The notes under the pieces are model-generated. The model was given only the letters and a program-made list of their open reading frames with translations, was not told the DNA's origin and did no database searches. Below, piece by piece: positions 50,252 to 58,977 of a stretch of 64,000 nucleotides of DNA (its first letter is position 1; each line of letters begins with the position of its first letter). The position numbers and the translations under genes were made by a program. The stretch is taken from positions 647,932-711,931 of the forward strand of contig KE546968.1 in NCBI GenBank assembly GCA_000442125.1, read 5' to 3'. This DNA comes from Opeltia flavorubescens (lineage: Eukaryota; Ascomycota; Lecanoromycetes; Teloschistales; Teloschistaceae).

Positions 50252-51337
50252 TTAGCAGAATTTCCTCGAACTGGAAAAAGCGAGCGGAGGGATAGTACCA
50301 TAGATTGGCTTTCCCAGCTGTTGACCGAACCAGGACCAAAGTTAGCATGGCTCTCTGCAATTACACATGAATATCGACCGTGGTTCACGTACTCGTCTTA
50401 GTGCAAAAATAACCTACGTTTATGTCAACATTGCGCACAACCACCTACAGAATGTAGCGACAACTCACATCAGAAACCGTCACCGCTGATCAGGTTAGAA
50501 GCCAAATCAGTCATTCTGTTGCTTGCGACATGAGGTAGTGGAAGTTCTGACTTACTCTTCCGCTGTGCGTGATCAAGAAAGATGGTGCAGTCTTTGAGAA
50601 TCTAAATAGGGAAATCATTCATCAGTCATCAGAACATATGTCATTAGTAGGAACGGGAAAACCTACAACTTCCAGACGAGCCCTCATAGCTTTCCGTACA
50701 TCTTCATAGATACCGCTTGAAATACGTTTCACCCCTCCTCTCCTCGCCATTCGGCTATCGTGTAGAGTATCAGCTGTTGAAGATTGTGTGATTTTTCCTC
50801 AGTGTATCCTCCGGGCTATATTCCACCATTGCAACATTATAGTTCTTTCAAGGCCTGGAAGATACAGGTAGGCTTTGGTTGCTCTCCTCTCTATTGGAAT
50901 AGATTTTGTATAGAATTATATGGTCGTACCGTATATCNCCTTTCGCTGTTGTTGTCGGCTTGATCAGTGACCGTCACCACTATTGAGTGAGATTGAAGGA
51001 GGTGAATTGCTTTGAACGTACTGATACCACGAATAGTGTCTCGAGAAATTTTCCTGTATAAGACCAGTCGTTAACATAGGTCAACTCACCAGCCAAACGT
51101 CCAGCTTGTTTCTGATGAAGGACCAAGGATCAAGGGAGAAGTGTTATAGCATCAATGAGCGAGACCGCGAAAGCGGAGACGGGAAGACCAATTGACAAGG
51201 GAGACCACGGTCCGAGCATACCTGTGACGACGAAAGGCAGTGCCCTTTCCAAGTCCCTTGCCTCCTAGGCCAGTTTTCCCACCCGTGGTTTTACTGGGCC
51301 ACGGCCCATTGAAAGAAGGTACCATGCGGGGCGCCAT
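50252..51337 (-). CDS. Divergent histone H4 variant, seven exons
   Basis: A histone H4-fold protein of 134 residues, far from canonical H4. Exons on the minus strand are 51337-51222, 51053-51022, 50773-50667, 50601-50556, 50485-50469, 50413-50393 and 50317-50252. All junctions are GT-AG and the total is 405 nt. The tail has an 18-residue N-terminal extension, then GGKTGLGGKGLGKG (equivalents of K8 and K12 kept), with F in TAFRRHRK where H4 has K16. The fold shows RDTIRGIT, ARRGGVKRISSGIYEDVRK, a helix ending FLDHAQRKTVT (H4: YTEHAKRKTVT) and DVIFALRRLGKPIYGT (H4: DVVYALKRQGRTLYGF). A C-terminal extension replaces the final GG. Canonical fungal H4 is about 103 residues and almost invariant, so this is a variant, perhaps like Neurospora hH4v. 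The exons are tiny and one N lies in intron 2 (50938). Lies head-to-tail downstream of the XPF-like gene. Confidence 0.85.
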
Positions 51338-51773
51338 CGTATTTCGAACCGGGGAAGAATTGAAGGAGATGGCGTCAGATGTGAATGATTGCGGCGTATG
51401 AATAGTGGATCCCTTCGCTAGAAGAAGACTCGACGCAGCATTTGGTGCGTGTCAAGATACGTGGAGTGAGTATTGATACCTTCTGCGCTTTTAGTAGACA
51501 ACGAGACGGCGGGGCGGGACCGAAGGGAGCTAGATTGACACATTGATAAGGCAACAGCCGCTACTCCAGTACCATATTCGAGATAGCGTTAGATAACACC
51601 CTGCAATCCTACCCCTATCCATTTACAATAACTCGTCGTCGAGAAGCGAGAATCAAGTAAAGGCTTTACTACCAATCTCCTACGGATATGGCCAATTACT
51701 AGAGTGGTATGAGATGAAAGGGATTCAAGCCAAGCGAAAGCATGATTCATGAAGCTGACGGCTCTTTCCTCAA
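51338..51773. other. Intergenic, XPF-like gene / H4 variant
   Basis: About 435 bp between two minus-strand genes; the H4 variant promoter must lie here. Nothing else recognised. Confidence 0.55.
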
Positions 51774-54557
51774 TCACCAACGTGCATCCAGCACCTTCCC
51801 AACTCTTTCGAGTATACCCCTACCACCAAGCAAACCTTCAAATCTTTGACACCTTTCCTCTGGGCTCGTGAGTATGAGCCTGCGTAAGTCCCAAGCACTG
51901 TTATCATTATCTTCAGCCGCTTTCATGTCTGCCAGTATTACCTGCGCCGCGAATGCATTCATTCCCGCTTGACGCAGAAAAACTTCCCACTGCGTTTCTT
52001 CTTGAAGTAACGTGACCGTATCCTCAGAAGAATACTTGACCATGAGCGATGCGATCCAAGCAGCCAGTGCTGAAATGTTACCATCTACCAGAATCATTTC
52101 GCTTTCGCTAAGGATAGGTATATGATTTAAGAATGCAATCAGAGAGGTCAGAGCTTCGCAGTCGCTCTCGTCAAGGGATTCGAGAGAAGAATCATCGTCA
52201 TTCGACATCAGACTGGAACGACTGACGAGGATGACCAGGCGTTCATACCTGGTAGCTGTTCGTCCAATCCGCTCGCGCACCAACGAGTGCGTGGTCTGAC
52301 CAGGTAAGGACCGTTGCTTGATCTTTGGTAGGGACGTAATGATGAGTCCTGTGCTTGGTGAAAGGATAAGATCTGCTTCGTCTGACAAGTCATCAGCATT
52401 TTTTGGAGGGACTGGACAGCCTTCTGCTCCCGCGATTTGGGGGTGGTATAGTGTAAAGTCCCTCTCGATATATTCTGCCGAAGGATATAACTCCTTGATG
52501 TGGTGTGCTAACCTTCGATTCGAGAGAAAGCTGGTAGAAGCCACAAAGTATCGCCGGGCATCTGATACCCTGAGCTGGGGTTTGGGCATTTCGAGATGCG
52601 ACTTCTGCGCAACATTCTGTTCCGTAGGAGGATATGCCGTTCGTGCGTCTGCTGAGCTTGTTGCTGTCGGTTGAGGAGGCTGTACCTTCTTCGGCTCGTG
52701 ACTTTTTCGTAACTCGCCTCGCCGCACTCCAACAAACTGATCCAATGCATCGGTTACTGCATATTCCATTTCCGCAGAACCAGGTCTATTGAGTGGTACC
52801 GTTGTATCTATGGTTGGATGTGGCAATTCTCTGGATGAGTGTGTGCCATTTCTGGCAACTTTCGTCGTTGGTAAGTAGCCACTACCATTGCTTTCCTCAA
52901 CTACTCCCTCACGGTGCAATTCTAGGTTTCGCTTCTTAATAAGTGACTGTATATCGTTCGCTGGCGGGAAAACACCATATGCTAACTCTTCCTCATCAGA
53001 TTCATGTATTTCGTCCAGAATCCTCAAGCCTGGGGGCTTCCACGTCAGTGTATCTGGATCGAGGGGTTCGGGGTCTTCGATGTATGCGGAAAGAGAGCCA
53101 TCGTCCTCAATGCTATCCTGAAGCTCGAATCGGCCAAGCGACATTGGGAAGGGCACCCAAGACAATTTCGTCTTCTCAGTTTCACGGTTGATATCCCAGC
53201 TAGGCACTTCTTTGAGATATTCCTCTTTGATGTCACACATGAATTTGATCATCCACTCACTCATGGTGCCTGATACAGGAAGGATCCACGGAGGTATTGT
53301 TTTTGCAAAATCCATCACAGGAACAGGAACCCGGCTCGTGGTGTCCGCCTCTTGTAATTGCTCCTGCTCGATCTCTCGATCTACCTTTGCAGCTATTGGC
53401 GCAATTTGTTCAGCAAAGAGCATGTCGATGTCCTCCGGCGACAAATCTTCTGGATCAGCGATTGGAGGTGGAAGAACCGGAATTATATCATGCATTGCTT
53501 CACTGAACGATACCTTCTTAATATCCCAAGGAGGTGGCCTGTCGGACGCAGGTGGTGTGAGGGGACCTTCGATTTTCAGATTCTCTCGACAATTTCGTTT
53601 TTGAAGGCGAGGCGGGGGTGTGTCGCTGATACCCTTGAGTGGGCTGTAGAGATCGCCAATGCTATTGATATCAGATATTGGTGTTTGCTGATCACCACGA
53701 CCTAGCTTTGCACGTCGCTCAATCACGTCTGCGAGATTCGTCTCAAGCAGAAGGTCGTTAATGCTATCTAACTCTTGCCTCGCTGGGCTTGACCTTTCTG
53801 ATAGAAGATCGAGGTGGCCAGTCTCCGATGAGGGTTCGTATGGGTGTGGTGATGGTGATCGAGGGAGTAGAGGAGGCGTAATGGGATCTCGAACTCTATT
53901 CTGCTGATCCTTTAGCTTGGTATTCGATTGTAATGGATGTAAGTGCAATACTCTTTTGTACGTCGGTAGCACGTTTTCGAATGTGATTTCTTCTGCGTCC
54001 TGTACACGCACATCTAGTGCACTCCGCATATACGCCAAGACGTCCCTGCCCATTTCTACTTTCTCATTCTGAGCCTTTTGAAAGACCAATTCTGGAAAAC
54101 CCTGGTAGCTGGAGGGCCATCCGAAGCCTTCATCACGTTCGTCATCAACTTTTTCAAGAGGGAAGAATTCATTTTCTAGATCTGGGTCGTCTCGACGGAC
54201 AAAGTTGAGCATATCGAGGTCATGATCTGAACGAAGCAAAGGTAGCTCATGCTTGAGATTACGAATGCGATGGATCTGGGAGAGGTCTACACGCTGGTCC
54301 TCGAATTGACAGTTCTCGTATTGTTTTGCATTAGTGACGGCTAGTAGAGCTGAGGCTTCTTTGACTGCTACTAATCTTTCTGCTCTAGGCGATGCAGCCC
54401 TTTCTCGTAACTGTTGCCATATCATTTCCTCGTCTAATTGGGAAGTTGAGTTGTCGGGTGGTGGAAGGACTTCCAACGGACTGCGTTCTAAATGATTGAC
54501 GCTCAACCCATAATGGCGGGCATATTCGACAAGTGACGGCTCTTTGCACTGTGACAT
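51774..54557 (-). CDS. Large disordered protein with possible XPF-like C-terminal domain
   Basis: Single-exon protein of 927 residues. The in-frame ATG at 54557 (MSQCKEPSLVEYARHYGLSV) is used because the open frame further upstream has no ATG. Residues 1-640 are mostly low in structure, with acidic and proline-rich segments such as PITPPLLPRSPSPHPYEP and a conserved-looking VSFSEAMHDIIPVLPPP. From about residue 665 there is a folded region beginning SDARRYFVASTSFLSNRRL, with LILSPSTGLIITSLPKIKQ and RYERLVILVSRSS. It ends in a helical segment with RRLILTSPEERCQRFEGL and GGRGILERVGKVLDARW. The order beta-rich nuclease-like fold then paired helix-hairpin-helix suggests the XPF family without an obvious nuclease motif, as in meiotic Zip2/SHOC1. 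This is an inference; the safe label is conserved fungal protein of unknown function. Confidence 0.7.
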   Translation of the reverse strand: MSQCKEPSLVEYARHYGLSVNHLERSPLEVLPPPDNSTSQLDEEMIWQQLRERAASPRAERLVAVKEASALLAVTNAKQYENCQFEDQRVDLSQIHRIRNLKHELPLLRSDHDLDMLNFVRRDDPDLENEFFPLEKVDDERDEGFGWPSSYQGFPELVFQKAQNEKVEMGRDVLAYMRSALDVRVQDAEEITFENVLPTYKRVLHLHPLQSNTKLKDQQNRVRDPITPPLLPRSPSPHPYEPSSETGHLDLLSERSSPARQELDSINDLLLETNLADVIERRAKLGRGDQQTPISDINSIGDLYSPLKGISDTPPPRLQKRNCRENLKIEGPLTPPASDRPPPWDIKKVSFSEAMHDIIPVLPPPIADPEDLSPEDIDMLFAEQIAPIAAKVDREIEQEQLQEADTTSRVPVPVMDFAKTIPPWILPVSGTMSEWMIKFMCDIKEEYLKEVPSWDINRETEKTKLSWVPFPMSLGRFELQDSIEDDGSLSAYIEDPEPLDPDTLTWKPPGLRILDEIHESDEEELAYGVFPPANDIQSLIKKRNLELHREGVVEESNGSGYLPTTKVARNGTHSSRELPHPTIDTTVPLNRPGSAEMEYAVTDALDQFVGVRRGELRKSHEPKKVQPPQPTATSSADARTAYPPTEQNVAQKSHLEMPKPQLRVSDARRYFVASTSFLSNRRLAHHIKELYPSAEYIERDFTLYHPQIAGAEGCPVPPKNADDLSDEADLILSPSTGLIITSLPKIKQRSLPGQTTHSLVRERIGRTATRYERLVILVSRSSLMSNDDDSSLESLDESDCEALTSLIAFLNHIPILSESEMILVDGNISALAAWIASLMVKYSSEDTVTLLQEETQWEVFLRQAGMNAFAAQVILADMKAAEDNDNSAWDLRRLILTSPEERCQRFEGLLGGRGILERVGKVLDARW

Positions 54558-54925
54558 GATTTGATGCTGGAACTCTAAAGAAAGGTAGATGGATGGGGGC
54601 GTATCAATGCTTTGCGGACGTCGCAACGAAATTAGATACAGAGACGCCAAGCCATGGCGAACAATTAATACGTAGATTATGAGTCCAAAACAGGCATGAG
54701 TTAAGAGAATGCGTAACGTTTCGAGAATAGGAGAGAACTTATGGAAATGTTTAGATACATCTAAGATAGCATTTATTTGATATGTAGAAGCTGTTCCACA
54801 TTATCTTACACCAATCCCAGACGCCCACGCTAAGTCGCAAGATCAAACCAAACCAACAAGGAAAGGGATCTAAGATTCAGATCACTATTGTAGGGCAATT
54901 ACCAGCTACCCAAGCACCAAAGAAT
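54558..54925. other. Intergenic, TauD / XPF-like gene
   Basis: 368 bp between two minus-strand genes, AT-rich near 54650-54800. Promoter of the XPF-like gene and 3' end of the dioxygenase gene. Confidence 0.55.
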
Positions 54926-56243
54926 CTAATCGTTGTAGTTCGCATCACGAGCTCCATCTTTATTGATCGGGGGAAGGCCGATAAGAGTGTTGAGCTCTTC
55001 CTCCTGCGACTTGCCCGCAGGATCGAAAACGGGTCGCTCTGCATGATTAGCCACGCGGACTGCGTGCCGTCTATGTGGGGCAAATCCGTAAGAAGCAGAA
55101 TGATTCTACGTACAGTCAGATACTGAGATTAATATGGACCGAGGGAAGGGTTGCCTACGCAGATGCGGTTGTCCCAGAAGGCGACATCGTTCTTTTGCCA
55201 CTGAAAGCGGACGTGTATCTCTTGTGTGGTTGTGATGATTTCGTTCAGATAGCCAATGATAGCATCGCTTTCGGCCTTGGGAACCCCGACAATACTGGTG
55301 ACGAACCCAGGGTTAAAGAAGAGTGAATTCCACCCGGTGACAGGGTGAGTGCGGATCAGTGGGTGCTTTGTGACAACCGGATCACGGCGAACAGGACGAC
55401 CGGCCGCAATGGATCCATCTGCTTGCATTTGCGCAGAGTGTAAAGCACTGAGCCCCTTGAGGTACTTCTGCATCGGTTCAGATAGAAGATCATAAGCTGC
55501 GTACTGCGATGACCAAAGCGTGTCACCTCCCCCACCCCGAGGTGGTCCAGTCAGTAGCTTAAGTGAGGTATACGCCGGTGGCTGTAGTTCGTAAGTCACC
55601 TGATTCATATTTAGCAACTTTTACTACTACTGCGCTCAGGGATACCGACATCGGAGTGCCACAAGAAGGATGGCGCAAAGACTGCGCGTTGGCCCTGCGA
55701 TGGTCCATCGGTGTAGACGACATGCACATCTTCAAGACCAGGCCTTCGAGGCAACGAAGTAGTCGCATGCTTATGGAGCTTGCCGAAGTAAGCCCCAAGC
55801 TCACGTTGAGCCTCAATGTCGAGTTCGCTTTGGTTGCGGAAGAAAACGACACCGCGAGTGGAAATTAATCGGGCCAGATCATTCTTTTGTGCATCGGTAA
55901 GCTTGGCCAGATTAACGCCATGAATTTCGGTGCCGATTTTAGGATTGTAATCATAGATGTCGGTTGCCGAAGCGAGGAGATCGCGGAATCGAGAATCACC
56001 TTGCAGACCTTTGTCGTGATAAGGGACCTCTTCCAAGGGCTCCCAATGAAGATTTGGAAAGGATGGACGGAGATCTTCGTGTTCATAGAAGTCATGAGAT
56101 TCGACTATAGTTTGCCCCGGCTCATATTCAATCGCTTTTCTAGCTTGTGCATGCTTCGCTCGGGGAGCGTCTTGGAAAGCCAACTTTTTGCTGGAGACAG
56201 GCATTTCAAAAGGCTGATAGGGTTCTATCAATCCGGGAGCCAT
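54926..56243 (-). CDS. TauD-family Fe(II)/2-oxoglutarate dioxygenase
   Basis: Non-haem iron dioxygenase of the TauD/TfdA family, 404 residues. Fungal relatives such as yeast Jlp1 split sulfonates to release sulfite; others act on carnitine precursors or herbicide-like acids. Exons are 56243-55650, 55599-55159 and 55105-54926. The iron ligands are the His and Asp of FLWHSDV and the His of APHRRHAVRVA, which also supplies the Arg that binds 2-oxoglutarate. Typical segments are GTEIHGVNLAKL, GVVFFRNQSELD and YELQPPAYTSLKLL. The first intron uses a weaker GTCGGT donor, needed to give DVTYELQPP. Starting at MAPGLIEPYQPFE gives the usual family length. No targeting sequence is evident, so it is likely cytosolic. 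Confidence 0.92.
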
Positions 56244-57732
56244 GATGAAGAAAAGGAGAGAGACAAAGAATCGATCTTGAGATGTCGATGGAAAATAAAC
56301 GGAATCAATATGAGAAGTTGTTTTGATCTGAATACCAAGATGTAGCATTAAGTAGAGAGCTGAATGCTGTTTTATAAAGATATGAACGGTCTTTGCGAAG
56401 CTGAGATCGCATCATTGCTAAGCATTTGCACGCAACATCCGACTACTACCTGAATTCTGGAAATGCATATTCACCGACAAAGCACTCGGCCCCACATGCG
56501 GTAATCTCTTGAAATTGACCCATAGGGTCCACGTTTCATAGGATTCGTACTGCATGGAAACCCTGTCCTAGCGGCTATACACCAGAGATCTACGACATGC
56601 TGCAACGCGCTTTGACATAAACAACTACGTCACAGCCAGCTGTGTTGGAAGTTTAGAGACGGTTCAAAGAAGAGCTGTCGTTGCAAACAGAAGGCCAGCC
56701 GCAGAAGCCGCTACGAACTTTAGCGCCAGGGGACTCTAGGCTGATTGGGTGCCAAGGATTCGTTGCCGAATGCTTAACCTCTAGCTGCATTTTACGGTGA
56801 GACTGCAACAAAGACTGAATAGAGTCATGTCAGCAGATCACGCAACCTCTCTCGTGAATTGCACAATCTACTCAACTTGCCGCTGCCAATTGAGCATCAG
56901 TCGGGTAATTGAAAGTATCATTTGCATACTACCTATCAATCTTTAGAGCTAAGAAGTCACTGTTGATGACTACTCGAAGCTTCGATGTCTCGGAACTGCA
57001 TCTGATGACAAACGAACATTTGCCAAAGTTTGGTCCGCTTTGGTAGTCTTCCCCAGATCGGTATTCTTAAGTAGCGCGGATAGAGCGCCAAGCGGAGCCG
57101 AAAGACCTGAGTACAATGTAACGTTCCAGGTTATATAAATGTAATCATGAGAGTATTCGCTGGCCGTCAGATCCCAGAACAGTAATTCTTGGTTGATGCA
57201 GATATCTGGAAAGGTCAATAACGCCCGAGTATTGGTGTAGCAGTCTCGGTATTCGCGGCAGGGTTTTGTTTGTAATTGTTGCGCATATTGCACGAGTAGG
57301 GTAAATGTAGATGTGATAGTGGATGACTGAATAATGTCAAGCCAGTTTTGGCAGTTGCACCCATCGGATTATCCGGACACGTGGAATTTGATAAGCCGAA
57401 TTGCGTGCTCTGAATATATTGAGAGTTCCACCATCGTAGGTATAGTAAACCGTGTACAGTAATCGGAGTGAAGCTTTCCGGTTTTCCTCTTCGATACCAT
57501 GCGGTCGCGAAACTTGTTGTTCCTGGGGGTAACACATAAGATGTTCATATCCCTATGACTTAGTTCAGGCATCGTTCGGTCGCAATCTTCACTTCCATCC
57601 CGAAAGATTTCTGGAGTTGCGATTTGTTCATAAACCCTGCAGAGGATCTGCAAAGCAAGTCTCGGCTTAACGATGATGTTTTTGATTGAGAGTAGGGTTG
57701 CGATGATTCATTCTCTTGGACTGAAGTTGGCG
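56244..57732. other. Gene-poor stretch with a coding-like segment
   Basis: 1.5 kb between the dioxygenase and the PQ-loop gene. The right half (56970-57653) has three overlapping minus-strand frames of about 95-107 codons in succession, described separately. The left half (56244-56960) shows nothing I can name. Confidence 0.5.
56970..57653 (-). pseudogene. Unrecognised coding-like segment, possible split gene or host gene relic
   Basis: Three consecutive minus-strand frames overlap in a chain: 57653-57369, 57535-57215 and 57293-56970. Their composition looks protein-like, with FATAWYRRGKPESFTPITVH and FGLSNSTCPDNPMG in the second and FPDICINQELLFWDLTASEY and YIYITWNVTLYSGL in the third. Paired cysteines and N-glycosylation sequons suggest an extracellular domain. 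A candidate intron from the second frame (after CPDNPM) into the third is possible, but I cannot build a convincing start. It may be a multi-exon secreted protein gene or a decayed one. No family was recognised. Confidence 0.3.
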
Positions 57733-58748
57733 CTATCGCTCATTGCTCAGCAAGGCTGTTTGCTCGTTAGCAGAGCGTCCTTCATCCCCTTCGCCATCAA
57801 CGCCATTCGTGGTCCCTGGATGTCCGTTCATCGCCGGCTCTGCAACTTTCAGCTCTTTTCTATTCCTTCGGTCCCTAATCTCAAACCAAATGGCCATAAC
57901 CAAGAGACCGCCTTGTAGAACTCCCGTCACGAGATAGATCCCCCATGTGCTCCAACCGGCTACTCCTAGTCTTCCAGCCAAGCTTCCCACCCATACAAAA
58001 CTTCCTGGTGTCTGTATACACATCATCGGTATACTCAGACTCCCAACAGCCTGCAACTTCCATGTGGTGTAAATCTGAGGTAGGAATTGAATGGCTGCTA
58101 GCATTGTTCCAGCAACCCCGAAGAATTCGGCACAGGGGCGGAGGAGGCTAGGAAAGCGATAGATGAAGATGACATGGACAAGAATCGTAAGGAACATGTG
58201 ACCTATGCAGATGGCAACGACGAGAAGAGCGGCACGATATGAAGGAGTCGAAGACTTTAGCTGTTGTGGAGGAGAGAGCGGGCTTGCTCTAGGAAGGAAG
58301 AGGAGGAAGAGAAGGAGACTAGGTCTGAAGTCAGCCATACATTCACGCACATGGATGCAGTGATATTGAACCTTACATTACAGTAAAACATGACCACTGC
58401 ACCCCAATCTGCGCAACGCCGAGAACGCCAGCGAAGCAACCGAAGGCACTGATTTCGCTACAGCATGCGAGGTCCGCGCGGCTCTCAGGGAGTGTGAGGA
58501 TATTGGCAAATGCGAAAGTACCGGAAGTAGTACCAAGGAGGACAAAATAAGGAGAGATACCCTCAGAGGAGCGGCGCGCAACAATGCGATAGTGCTGCGG
58601 GAGGTAAGAGATAAGGATTCCCAACAGGATGAAGCTTGTGGAGTCGATCAGTTGTTGGTCATTCACATAAGAAACGGTGAAATACGTACAGTGAGAGCCC
58701 AAAATTCCACGCGCCAGGTGACTCGAGGCTTTGGCAGTTATCCCCCAT
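57733..58748 (-). CDS. PQ-loop repeat membrane protein
   Basis: Seven-helix PQ-loop protein, a family that includes lysosomal or vacuolar amino-acid exporters and SWEET relatives. Exons are 58748-58690, 58634-58377 and 58324-57733, giving 302 residues. The first PQ motif is in LLGILISYLPQHYRIVARRS and the second in LAAIQFLPQIYTTWKLQAVG. Splicing produces GAWNFGLSLFILLGIL and QWSCFTVIPSLLLFLLFLPR, both continuous membrane segments, which supports the exon choice. The cytosolic C-tail is hydrophilic and ends SANEQTALLSNER, where the EQTALL motif resembles an acidic dileucine sorting signal for the vacuole. Transported solute unknown. Head-to-head with TYW1. Confidence 0.87.
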
Positions 58749-58977
58749 GCTGGCTGGATAATTTTACTCGAAATCTTCGTCCCTACCAAATTTGCGTAGT
58801 ATCTCGGCCTTGAAGACGGGCCTCTTCACTTCAGTCACGGTGCCATGGTGCGGATCTAAGAAGATAGAGCTTCGTCGAGAACGTGACGCCTGTTCAGAAG
58901 CTTGGCTGTGATTGGCCCTCGGTTTGTAGACCCCTCCCCCACAATTTCCACCTGAAATCATCGAATTCTTTCTCGTA
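58749..58977. promoter_or_regulatory. Compact divergent promoter, PQ-loop / TYW1
   Basis: Only 229 bp separate the two start codons, so the two genes share or abut their promoters. No element named. Confidence 0.6.

Noticed and set aside
50470-50470. Ending the H4 variant by reading straight on after TVTVSD
   Set aside because: That gives a short tail with no H4 likeness, whereas splicing to 50413 and then 50317 restores the H4 sequence.
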